Source of the DNA: Treponema sp. UBA3649
GTDB lineage: Bacteria; Spirochaetota; Spirochaetia; Treponematales; Treponemataceae
Direction: 5' to 3'
Length of the DNA: 11,811 nt
NCBI GenBank assembly: GCA_002373325.1
Contig: DFKI01000158.1
Location: 1 to 11,811, forward strand
Shown: one piece after another, positions 6,209 through 11,525 of the stretch
Layout: each line of letters opens with the position of its first letter
How positions within the stretch are numbered: the first letter of the stretch is position 1
Position numbers and translations under genes: made by a program
The notes under the pieces: model-generated
What the model saw: the letters and a program-made list of their open reading frames with translations, nothing else
What the model was told of the DNA's origin: nothing
Databases searched by the model: none

Positions 6209-7783
6209 ATGGGAATCTATTTGAATCCAAACAACGAGAACTTCGAGCGGATAACGAGACGTGAAATCTACGTGGACAAAACCATGATGATAAGCGTGAT
6301 AAACAGGTTCATGGAGACCGACAACACATATCTCTGCGTTTCCAGACCACGCCGGTTCGGAAAGACCATCGCGGGAAACATGCTCTCCGCGTATTTTTCC
6401 AAGGGATGCGATTCCCGATCGCTTTTTTCCCCATACAAAATCAGCTCCGACCCAAGCTTTGAAAGCAACCTGAACAAACTCAACGTTATTCAGATTGACA
6501 TGAACAGCGAGTATAAAAATGAACGTGACAACGAAAATCTTCTGAACAATCTTCAGGATAAAATTGTCGCTGAGTTTGCAAGACAGTTTCCTGAAATCAG
6601 TTTTGGCGAAAAAGAATCCGTGGGGAACTGCATTTTGAAAGCATACGCAGAAAAAGGAGAGCGTTTTGTAATCATCATGGACGAGTACGACGTGCTTGTG
6701 CGCGAGAACGTAAGCCAGAAACTCTTCTCACAGTATCTTGATTTTTTGAACGGTCTTTTCAAAAGCAACACTCTCCGGCCGGCAATCTCGCTTGCCTACA
6801 TCACGGGAATCCTTCCGGTAATAAGGGACCGCATTCAGTCCAAGCTCAACAATTTCCGTGAGTACACGATTCTTGACGCGGGTAAACTTGCCGAGTTCAT
6901 CGGTTTCACAGGAGAGGAGGTCAAGGAGCTTTGCAGAAAATACGGCACTGACTATGAGGAGACAAAACGCTGGTACGACGGTTACAGCCAGCATGGTTTT
7001 GAAATCTATAATCCAGAATCCCTCGTACTTTCAATTGAGGAGGAAAATTTTGCGAACTACTGGAGCAAGACCTCGACCTATGCGGTAATCGCGGACAGAA
7101 TACAGCAGAATTTCGCGGGGATGAAGGACGATGTAATCCGTATGCTTGCGGGGGAAAGCGTTGACGTAAACGTGACCCGTTACATGAACACCATGACCGA
7201 TTTTTCAACAAGGAGCGACGCGTTCACATACTTGATTCACCTGGGATATCTTGCCTACAACCGGGAGGACAAGACATGCCGCATACCGAACAGGGAAGTG
7301 AGACAGGAATGGTTCAACGCCATTGAGGCAAACGAGGACTATGCCGTGACCAACAAGATAATCCAGTCATCAAAGGAGCTCCTTTCTGAAACCCTGCGTC
7401 TCAATTCCGATGCCGTGGCAAAATCCCTTGACGAAAGCCACATCAACGTGACGAGCAACAGAAGCTATAACAACGAGGACGCATTGCAGTCGGCAATCTA
7501 TCTTTCTTATATCTATGCGCTGAACAAATACACGGTTGTAAAAGAGATGACTTCCGGGAAAGGTTTCAGTGATGTTGTCTTTATCCCTTTCGTGCCCGAT
7601 CTCCCCGCCATGATAATAGAGCTCAAGCGAAATGATTCCGCCGAAAGCGCAATTAATCAAATCCGCGAGAAAAAGTATTTCGCGTCCCTTGAGCATTACA
7701 CCGGGAATCTTCTTTTTGTGGGCGTGAACTACGACGAAAAGACCAAGACCCACGAGTGCCAGATCGAGCAGATGGTGAAGTGA
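6209..7783 (+). CDS. AAA-ATPase-like / PD-(D/E)XK nuclease superfamily protein
   Basis: 524 residues, of the AAA-ATPase_like plus C-terminal PD-(D/E)XK architecture. The N-terminus MGIYLNPNNENF and REIYVDKT are signature segments. The P-loop is degenerate but typical: SRPRRFGKT (45-53). Walker B is VIIMDEYD (154-161). YITGILPV (197-204) is a conserved motif of the family. The C-terminal domain has Glu446, Asp455 (FSDVVF), Glu471-Leu-Lys473 (IELK) and Gln484, matching the nuclease-fold signature. AAGGAG with a 6-base gap supports the ATG at 6209; an in-frame TTG at 6179 inside the esterase is less likely. The family is usually present in many copies in gut spirochaetes and Bacteroidota; its role is not established, and mobile-element or defence links are proposed only by inference. 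It follows the esterase closely, but no functional tie is evident. Confidence 0.92.
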   Translation: MGIYLNPNNENFERITRREIYVDKTMMISVINRFMETDNTYLCVSRPRRFGKTIAGNMLSAYFSKGCDSRSLFSPYKISSDPSFESNLNKLNVIQIDMNSEYKNERDNENLLNNLQDKIVAEFARQFPEISFGEKESVGNCILKAYAEKGERFVIIMDEYDVLVRENVSQKLFSQYLDFLNGLFKSNTLRPAISLAYITGILPVIRDRIQSKLNNFREYTILDAGKLAEFIGFTGEEVKELCRKYGTDYEETKRWYDGYSQHGFEIYNPESLVLSIEEENFANYWSKTSTYAVIADRIQQNFAGMKDDVIRMLAGESVDVNVTRYMNTMTDFSTRSDAFTYLIHLGYLAYNREDKTCRIPNREVRQEWFNAIEANEDYAVTNKIIQSSKELLSETLRLNSDAVAKSLDESHINVTSNRSYNNEDALQSAIYLSYIYALNKYTVVKEMTSGKGFSDVVFIPFVPDLPAMIIELKRNDSAESAINQIREKKYFASLEHYTGNLLFVGVNYDEKTKTHECQIEQMVK

Positions 7784-7833
7784 GCCTGTCCCGAACGTTT
7801 TTGTATGCATCCTTATGAAGCCGGGGGGAATCT

Positions 7834-8616
7834 TCACTTTCCTCTGACAACCCTGAATCCAAGCATTGCGTGGGAGTCCGCCGGGTCGAACCAGGTTCTG
7901 TAGTATGTGAGGCAGTAAATTCTTGAGCCATAAAAATTGCCTCCACGGATTATCATGTCATTCGATTTTCCGAAAAATCCTGCGCACCATTCGAATACGT
8001 TTCCGCTCATGTCGTAAAGACCGAGTTCGTTCGGAGATTTGGTCATAACGTCATGGCTTTTTTCTCCGCTGTTCGATCCGTACCATCCGGTTTCTTCTAT
8101 TTCATTGCTTCCACTGTAGGCATATCCGTTGCTTTTTTTTCCGCCCCTTGCAGCATATTCCCATTCAGCTTCGGTCGGGAGCCTGTAGCCGTCCGCATTT
8201 TTGTCCTGCACCCACTCCCCGTAGATGTCATTTTTTTTGAACGTATTTTTGTTTTCCTGAGTTATCTTTTTGTAGCATGGCATAAGCCCCTCTTTTTCGC
8301 TCAGCTTGTTGCAGTATTCGATTGCGTCATAAAAACTTACTGATTCGACCGGTCTCGAGTCTCCTTTGAAGCTGCTCGGATTTTTTCCGGTGACTTCCCT
8401 GTATTCCCTTTGCGTCACCTCATGATTGCAGATGTAAAAACTTCCGACAGTCTCCTGATGACGCTGGTTTATCTTTTCTTCGGGATCTCCCATGCAAAAT
8501 GTTCCGCCCTCAACGAAAACGAAATCAGAAGGAAAAGTTCCGCCCGCTGATTTTTCAGGAAAGATCGCCATGGGAATTATTGCAAGTGCAACCGGGATAA
8601 TAAAAAACTTTTTCAT
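7834..8616 (-). CDS. Secreted formylglycine-generating-enzyme-like (SUMF1 domain) protein
   Basis: 260 residues. The N-terminal MKKFFIIPVALAIIPMAIF is a signal peptide without an obvious lipobox. The rest is one FGE-sulfatase domain: FVFVEGGTFCMG (32-43), EVTQREY (66-72), PVESVSFYDAIEYCNKL (89-105), YRLPTEAEWEYAARGG (144-159), LGLYDMSGNVFEWC (198-211), MIIRGG (221-226) and LGFRVVR (252-258). At the active-site position of true formylglycine-generating enzymes only the first Cys seems present (Cys235 in YCLTYYR); the second is not, so sulfatase maturation is doubtful and a binding or structural role is as likely. An upstream ATG at 8652 lies at the predicted transcript start and has no Shine-Dalgarno, so I chose 8616, which begins the signal peptide; its own ribosome site is weak. 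Confidence 0.88.
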   Translation of the reverse strand: MKKFFIIPVALAIIPMAIFPEKSAGGTFPSDFVFVEGGTFCMGDPEEKINQRHQETVGSFYICNHEVTQREYREVTGKNPSSFKGDSRPVESVSFYDAIEYCNKLSEKEGLMPCYKKITQENKNTFKKNDIYGEWVQDKNADGYRLPTEAEWEYAARGGKKSNGYAYSGSNEIEETGWYGSNSGEKSHDVMTKSPNELGLYDMSGNVFEWCAGFFGKSNDMIIRGGNFYGSRIYCLTYYRTWFDPADSHAMLGFRVVRGK

Positions 8617-8660
8617 TATGCTTTTTCTTATTGATAAAAATCGTTCTTCCATGGAGAAAA

Positions 8661-8689
8661 ATCATATCACAGGTGATTTTGTTTTTCAA
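8661..8689 (-). promoter_or_regulatory. Promoter of the SUMF1-domain gene
   Basis: TTGAAA (-35, 8689-8684), a 17-base spacer and TATGAT (-10, 8666-8661), with a TG correctly placed for an extended -10. The predicted transcription start near 8654 gives a leader of about 38 bases to the ATG at 8616. Confidence 0.7.
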
Positions 8690-8751
8690 TAAGTTCCCCT
8701 GCGGACTTCATTTTTTTGCCTTGTACATTTCAGTGAATCCAAACAATGAAA

Positions 8752-8771
8752 ATTCCACGTGGATTTGGAAT
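8752..8771 (-). terminator. Possible weak terminator after the DUF4143 ATPase
   Basis: A 6-bp inverted repeat (ATTCCA/TGGAAT, 8-base loop) starts at the base after the stop codon and is followed on the minus strand by TTTC. The stem is short and the T tract poor. An alternative fold is the perfect palindrome TCCACGTGGA at 8754-8763. Confidence 0.25.
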
Positions 8772-9947
8772 CTATTTTCCCCAAAGTCCCGAAAGAAAAT
8801 ATTTCCAGGGGAGTATCTCTATTCCGTCAACCAGCCGGGGATGCTCTTCCTGACAGACCACGACGTACCGTTTGAAAATGCCTTCCTCACGCAACGCACG
8901 GAGCCCTTTCAAATGCCTTTCTGTCACATTCATCGTGGATTTTACTTCGACGGCCATCTCCTCGTCCACACAGAAATCGACTTCCATATTTGAGGTGGAG
9001 CGCCAGTAAGTCAGCCTGCTTCTTGGCCGGGTATAGTCAATCCAAGATTTAAGCTCCATGCAAATCAGCTGCTCAAAGTACTCTCCGTACTCAGCGGTTC
9101 CCTCGGCGGGCACTGGGATATTTCTTAGCGAGCGGGCGATGGCAATGTCAAAGAAATAGAATTTGGATGTCGCAATCGCCTTGCGTTTTGAGGTTCTTGT
9201 AAAAGGCTCCACCTGATAGCCCAGGAGAGTGTCCTCAAGAATCTGATACCATTGCCGGACTGTCTGAGCCTGAACCTGAGCGTCATTTGCAATGTTTGTG
9301 TAATTTAAAATCTGCGCGTTTGTAAGGGAGGCCGTAGTCAAAAAGCGTGCGAAAGCGGGAATGTTTCTTGCAGCCCCCTCCGCGGCAATTTCTTCGGTGA
9401 GATAAGTGTTAATGTATGCGGCCAGATCCTCATCAAGATTTTCCGAAAAAAACATGGGTGGAAGAAGACCGTGCTCAAAGATGAAAGGGATGTTGTAGTT
9501 CTCGTGCGAACCGACCTCGGCAAAACAAAAGGGATGAAAATGACGCTCCGTAGCCCTTCCGCCAAGAAGATTAACGCCGGTATTTTTCAACTTGCGCGCG
9601 CTTGAGCCTGTCAGCAAAAAGCGGATGTTTCTTTCTTCTATTAAAAAGTGTATCTCGTCAAGAAGCTCGGGGATTTTCTGGATTTCGTCAATCACAATCA
9701 CGCAGTCATGCAGGTTCCTCAGCTCAACCTCCTGTCTCAAAAGTCCGATGTCGGAAAGGAGCTTTAATCTCAGGCGACCATCAAGCAAAGTCCAGAACAA
9801 TGCGATGTCGTTTTCCTTTGCGAATTCCCCGGTTGCAAGCTGATTTTTAACAAACGAAGATTTTCCCGTCTGCCTTGGTCCAAAGAGAAAGACTGATTTT
9901 CGCTCAAGAATCTTGCTTAGGTTCAAAATGCGTGTACAATATGACAT
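8772..9947 (-). CDS. AAA_14 / DUF4143 family ATPase
   Basis: 391 residues, cytoplasmic. The N-terminal ATPase has Walker A GPRQTGKS (23-30), Walker B VIVIDEIQ (83-90) and the sensor segment RFLLTGSSARKL (109-120), typical of AAA_14. The DUF4143 part includes YINTYLTEEI and a winged-helix-like middle region. The C-terminus has EVDFCVDEEMAVEVKST, a PD-(D/E)XK-like core that is often present in this family. These proteins are abundant in gut anaerobes and archaea and their function is unknown. Start: the first codon of the open frame is GTG at 9953, but GGAGG (9957-9953) overlaps it and is 5 bases before the ATG at 9947, so ATG is chosen. It has its own promoter and an operator- or hairpin-like inverted repeat right before the ribosome site. 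It differs in architecture from the ATPase at 6209-7783. Confidence 0.92.
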   Translation of the reverse strand: MSYCTRILNLSKILERKSVFLFGPRQTGKSSFVKNQLATGEFAKENDIALFWTLLDGRLRLKLLSDIGLLRQEVELRNLHDCVIVIDEIQKIPELLDEIHFLIEERNIRFLLTGSSARKLKNTGVNLLGGRATERHFHPFCFAEVGSHENYNIPFIFEHGLLPPMFFSENLDEDLAAYINTYLTEEIAAEGAARNIPAFARFLTTASLTNAQILNYTNIANDAQVQAQTVRQWYQILEDTLLGYQVEPFTRTSKRKAIATSKFYFFDIAIARSLRNIPVPAEGTAEYGEYFEQLICMELKSWIDYTRPRSRLTYWRSTSNMEVDFCVDEEMAVEVKSTMNVTERHLKGLRALREEGIFKRYVVVCQEEHPRLVDGIEILPWKYFLSGLWGK

Positions 9948-9957
9948 ACTCACCTCC

Positions 9958-9989
9958 GTTTAGTGATTTTACATGATATTCCACTAAAC
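9958..9989 (-). promoter_or_regulatory. Inverted repeat in the leader of the DUF4143 ATPase gene
   Basis: Perfect 8-bp arms GTTTAGTG and CACTAAAC separated by 16 bases, abutting the GGAGG at 9957-9953. With the promoter at 9997-10025 the transcript would start at or next to the outer arm. It could therefore be a 5'-terminal mRNA hairpin or a repressor site just downstream of the start point. Its TTTAGT core also occurs in the operator cluster at 11124-11152. Confidence 0.55.
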
Positions 9990-9996
9990 AAACATA

Positions 9997-10025
9997 AGTT
10001 TATCATAAAAATGCGGTGTTGGCAA
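9997..10025 (-). promoter_or_regulatory. Candidate promoter of the DUF4143 ATPase gene
   Basis: TTGCCA (-35, 10025-10020), a 17-base spacer ending in a TG at the extended -10 position, and TAAACT (-10, 10002-9997). The predicted start is near 9990. Other AT-rich -10-like hexamers nearby (TATGAT, TATCAT, TAAAAT) lack a matching -35. Confidence 0.45.
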
Positions 10026-10196
10026 GATTTTAATAATTAAATGACGATAAAGGGCAACGTGAGAATGTGTGGTTGTGCGGAAGGGAAAACAAACGGATTT
10101 GTTCATCGCTAACGCGATTCACGGGAAGGGGGAAGTTTTGATAGGATAGTTACGCGGATTCAAAAGTCGCGATGGCGACTGTATAAAATCTCCCCC
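10026..10196. other. Intergenic stretch without a recognisable gene
   Basis: No coding frame of note is seen on either strand between the ATPase promoter and the lipoprotein terminator. It contains two small look-alike hairpins: ATCGC-TAAC-GCGAT (10105-10118) and AGTCGC-GATG-GCGACT (10165-10180). I see no promoter or T tract that would make it a clear small-RNA gene. Confidence 0.4.
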
Positions 10197-10226
10197 AAAA
10201 AAAAGGGAATACAATGCTGCATTCCC
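10197..10226 (-). terminator. Intrinsic terminator of the lipoprotein unit
   Basis: On the minus strand, GGGAATGCA pairs with TGTATTCCC (9 bp including one G-U) around the loop GCAT, followed at once by eight Ts. It lies about 40 bases after the lipoprotein stop codon. Confidence 0.85.
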
Positions 10227-10263
10227 ATAGTTTGATGGTTATTGTGAAAGATTATGTTGCTGC

Positions 10264-10767
10264 TTAGATTATTTTTTCAAGAATATATTGCTTTGACAAG
10301 TCATAATACTTTAATTCGTAGCCTGAGAAGATAATTCCCGGATCATTCTCTTCTAACTCAAGATATTCGTGGGAAAATCTACAGCCTGCAGAGCCGTCTG
10401 CATGAGGAGTTTTTGTTTTACCATCAGAATCTGTTACATAACAGGCAAATTCCGTATACTGGGCATCATAATCGCCGTCGTAATAGTATGCACTGATTTT
10501 ACATGTTAATTCAAATTCTTCAGTCTGACCTGGTTCAATTGTAGTTGTCTGGTTATAAGATGCTAATTCACGGCTTCTTCCATATTCCTTAATACCTACT
10601 ATAGTCAATTGGTCATCTGTATTATTACTTATTGTAATTTTAACAGTCCCTGTATAGGTATGCATGGTTCTTGCCGGTGATACTGGTGTAGATGGTTCAT
10701 GTTTACATCCCATAAATCCAGTTGTCACAGCAACGGCAGCCAAAATACTGATTAAAATCTTTTTCAC
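10264..10767 (-). CDS. Small predicted lipoprotein, unrecognised family
   Basis: 167 residues. It starts with a GTG, preceded by GGAGG with a 6-base gap. The signal MKKILISILAAVAVTTGFMGC ends in a good lipobox with Cys21, so it is probably a membrane-anchored lipoprotein. The mature part opens with a short Pro/Ser/Thr spacer, then TYTGTVKITISNNTDDQLTIVGI suggests a beta-sandwich-like fold; three further Cys (89, 109, 129) could form a disulphide. I do not recognise the family. Its GTG overlaps, in GTGA, the stop codon of the frame encoding the repeat peptide, so the two are probably translationally coupled and share the promoter at 11110-11139; a strong terminator follows. The gene is more AT-rich than the housekeeping genes to the left, consistent with acquired DNA. 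Confidence 0.8.
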   Translation of the reverse strand: MKKILISILAAVAVTTGFMGCKHEPSTPVSPARTMHTYTGTVKITISNNTDDQLTIVGIKEYGRSRELASYNQTTTIEPGQTEEFELTCKISAYYYDGDYDAQYTEFACYVTDSDGKTKTPHADGSAGCRFSHEYLELEENDPGIIFSGYELKYYDLSKQYILEKII

Positions 10768-11026
10768 CTTTTTCCTCCTTTGGGTTCCTTGGAATGTGGA
10801 GCGACAATTCCTCGATTACCACCAGATGGGTTTCCAGTTTTACTGGGCCAACTCGGATTTTTTGGTGGATTGTGGGATGGCAGATTTGTTGGTTTTTCAG
10901 ATTTTGAATGTGGAGCTGCATTTCCCCTCTGACCACCAGATGGGTTTCCAGTTTTACTTGGCCAATTCGGATTTTTTGGTGGATTGTTGGGTGGCAGAGC
11001 TGTTGGTTTTTCAGATTTTTTTCCAT
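10764..11026 (-). pseudogene. Pro/Asn/Gly-rich repeat peptide, frameshifted at an A7 run after the start codon
   Basis: A strong AGGAGG (11037-11032) sits 5 bases before the ATG at 11026. The ATG frame reads MEKNLKNQQ and would run into the lipoprotein gene to 10703. A different frame is far more convincing after the first codons: it reads KSEKPTALPPNNPPKNPNWP, then SKTGNPSGGQRGNAAPHS, repeats this theme once, ends in KEPKGGKR, and stops in a GTGA overlap with the lipoprotein start. It has no usable start of its own. Joining the two needs one extra A in the run of seven (11016-11022), giving an 87-residue, basic, Pro/Asn/Gly/Lys-rich, probably disordered peptide without signal or membrane segment. 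This may be a frameshifted gene, a phase-variable gene, a case of slippage during transcription or translation, or a sequencing error. I know no family for it. Confidence 0.5.
10791..11018 (-). repeat. Two tandem 114-bp coding repeats
   Basis: Copy 1 is 11018-10905 and copy 2 is 10904-10791, head to tail without a gap. I count 14 differences in 114 bases. The unit is exactly 38 codons, so duplication keeps the frame. Shared core in the protein-like frame: NPPKNP, WPSKTGNPSGG, and APHS at the end. Confidence 0.9.
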
Positions 11027-11046
11027 CAATACCTCCTCGTGATTTT

Positions 11047-11086
11047 CTTGAGACCGAAGAAGGCGAAAATATGTTTCAGTCTCAAG
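11047..11086 (-). promoter_or_regulatory. Leader hairpin of the repeat-peptide/lipoprotein unit
   Basis: On the minus strand CTTGAGACTGAA pairs with TTCGGTCTCAAG, 12 bp with one G-U pair and a 16-base loop. It lies in the leader between the predicted transcript start (about 11103) and the Shine-Dalgarno, whose first base is 9 bases beyond the stem. No T tract follows in the transcript, so it is not a terminator as it stands. It may affect mRNA stability or translation. Confidence 0.7.
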
Positions 11087-11109
11087 TCCCCTTTTAAGTT
11101 CCTGTATTT

Positions 11110-11139
11110 ATTATACACACAATATTTAGTAATTGTCAA
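11110..11139 (-). promoter_or_regulatory. Strong promoter of the repeat-peptide/lipoprotein unit
   Basis: Perfect TTGACA (-35, 11139-11134) and perfect TATAAT (-10, 11115-11110) with an 18-base spacer. It is the best consensus promoter in the window, which fits a unit held down by a repressor. Confidence 0.85.
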
Positions 11140-11152
11140 TACTAAATTTAGT
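11124..11152. promoter_or_regulatory. Operator-like cluster of TTTAGT half-sites
   Basis: Three half-sites in alternating orientation: ATTTAGTA (11124-11131), TACTAAAT (11140-11147) and ATTTAGT (11146-11152). The first two form an 8-bp inverted repeat around the shared -35 region; the last two overlap to form the perfect palindrome ACTAAATTTAGT (11141-11152), which lies in the spacer of the regulator's own promoter. This is where an autoregulating repressor would bind; the adjacent XRE protein is the obvious candidate (inference). Confidence 0.6.
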
Positions 11153-11161
11153 CAATAACAT
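11133..11161 (+). promoter_or_regulatory. Candidate promoter of the XRE regulator
   Basis: TTGTCA (-35, 11133-11138), a 17-base spacer and TAACAT (-10, 11156-11161). Its -35 overlaps the -35 of the opposing promoter, so the two cannot easily be occupied at once. Confidence 0.5.
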
Positions 11162-11249
11162 ACAAAATTTCATAAAAATCACAATAAATTATGTTAAAAA
11201 CAAACTATATTCAGTTGCCAATATCACTGAATTGCTTAAAAATTCACTT

Positions 11250-11525
11250 ATGACGATTGAAGAGCAAGAGAAACACGTATACGCGCGCCTCAGACAGGAA
11301 AGGGAGAATCTGCATTGGTCACAGCTCGACCTGTCCTACGAGTCAGGCGTATCGCAGAACATGATTACCTACATCGAAACCGGGAAACGCACCCCGAGCC
11401 TTTCCACAGTCCTCAAGCTCTGCAATGCCATGAAAATCGACCCGTCCGTTCTCTTCCTCAAAAATGACGGCGAAAAGGAAAAAGCCAAGCAGACCGTCAT
11501 CGAAATCATCCAGAAATATATGTGA
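11250..11525 (+). CDS. XRE-family helix-turn-helix transcriptional regulator
   Basis: 91 residues from the chosen ATG. A Cro/C1-type HTH occupies about residues 9-62: LRQERENLHWSQLDLSYESG, then VSQNMITYIETGKRTPSLST and VLKLCNAMKIDPSVLF. The short C-terminal tail is charged and helical and could aid dimerisation. There is no second domain. It is divergent from the repeat-peptide/lipoprotein unit and shares a compact control region full of TTTAGT half-sites with it, so it probably represses that unit and itself. The frame is open upstream to a TTG at 11133, but that part is AT-rich, lies in the promoter and is not protein-like, and 11250 is the first in-frame ATG. It has no visible Shine-Dalgarno; a 20-codon frame (11191-11253) ends in ATGA across this start, which could couple translation. 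Initiation is therefore the least certain point. Confidence 0.88.
   Translation: MTIEEQEKHVYARLRQERENLHWSQLDLSYESGVSQNMITYIETGKRTPSLSTVLKLCNAMKIDPSVLFLKNDGEKEKAKQTVIEIIQKYM

Noticed and set aside
7774..7837. GTGAAG/CTTCAC inverted repeat between the convergent genes as a bidirectional terminator
   Set aside because: The arms are 6 bp, more than 50 bases apart, lie partly inside both coding regions and have no T tract.
8631..8993. 120-residue plus-strand frame over the DUF4143 3' end
   Set aside because: Most of it is antisense to a well-supported gene and it covers the SUMF1-gene promoter. Only the NPNNEN segment in it was worth reporting, as a possible remnant.
10703..11029. 108-residue minus-strand frame starting at the ATG of the repeat region (MEKNLKNQQ...)
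   Set aside because: It has the right start but a sequence unlike a natural protein, and it runs about 60 bases into the lipoprotein gene. The alternative frame ends exactly in the GTGA overlap. I kept it only as the competing reading in the frameshift finding.
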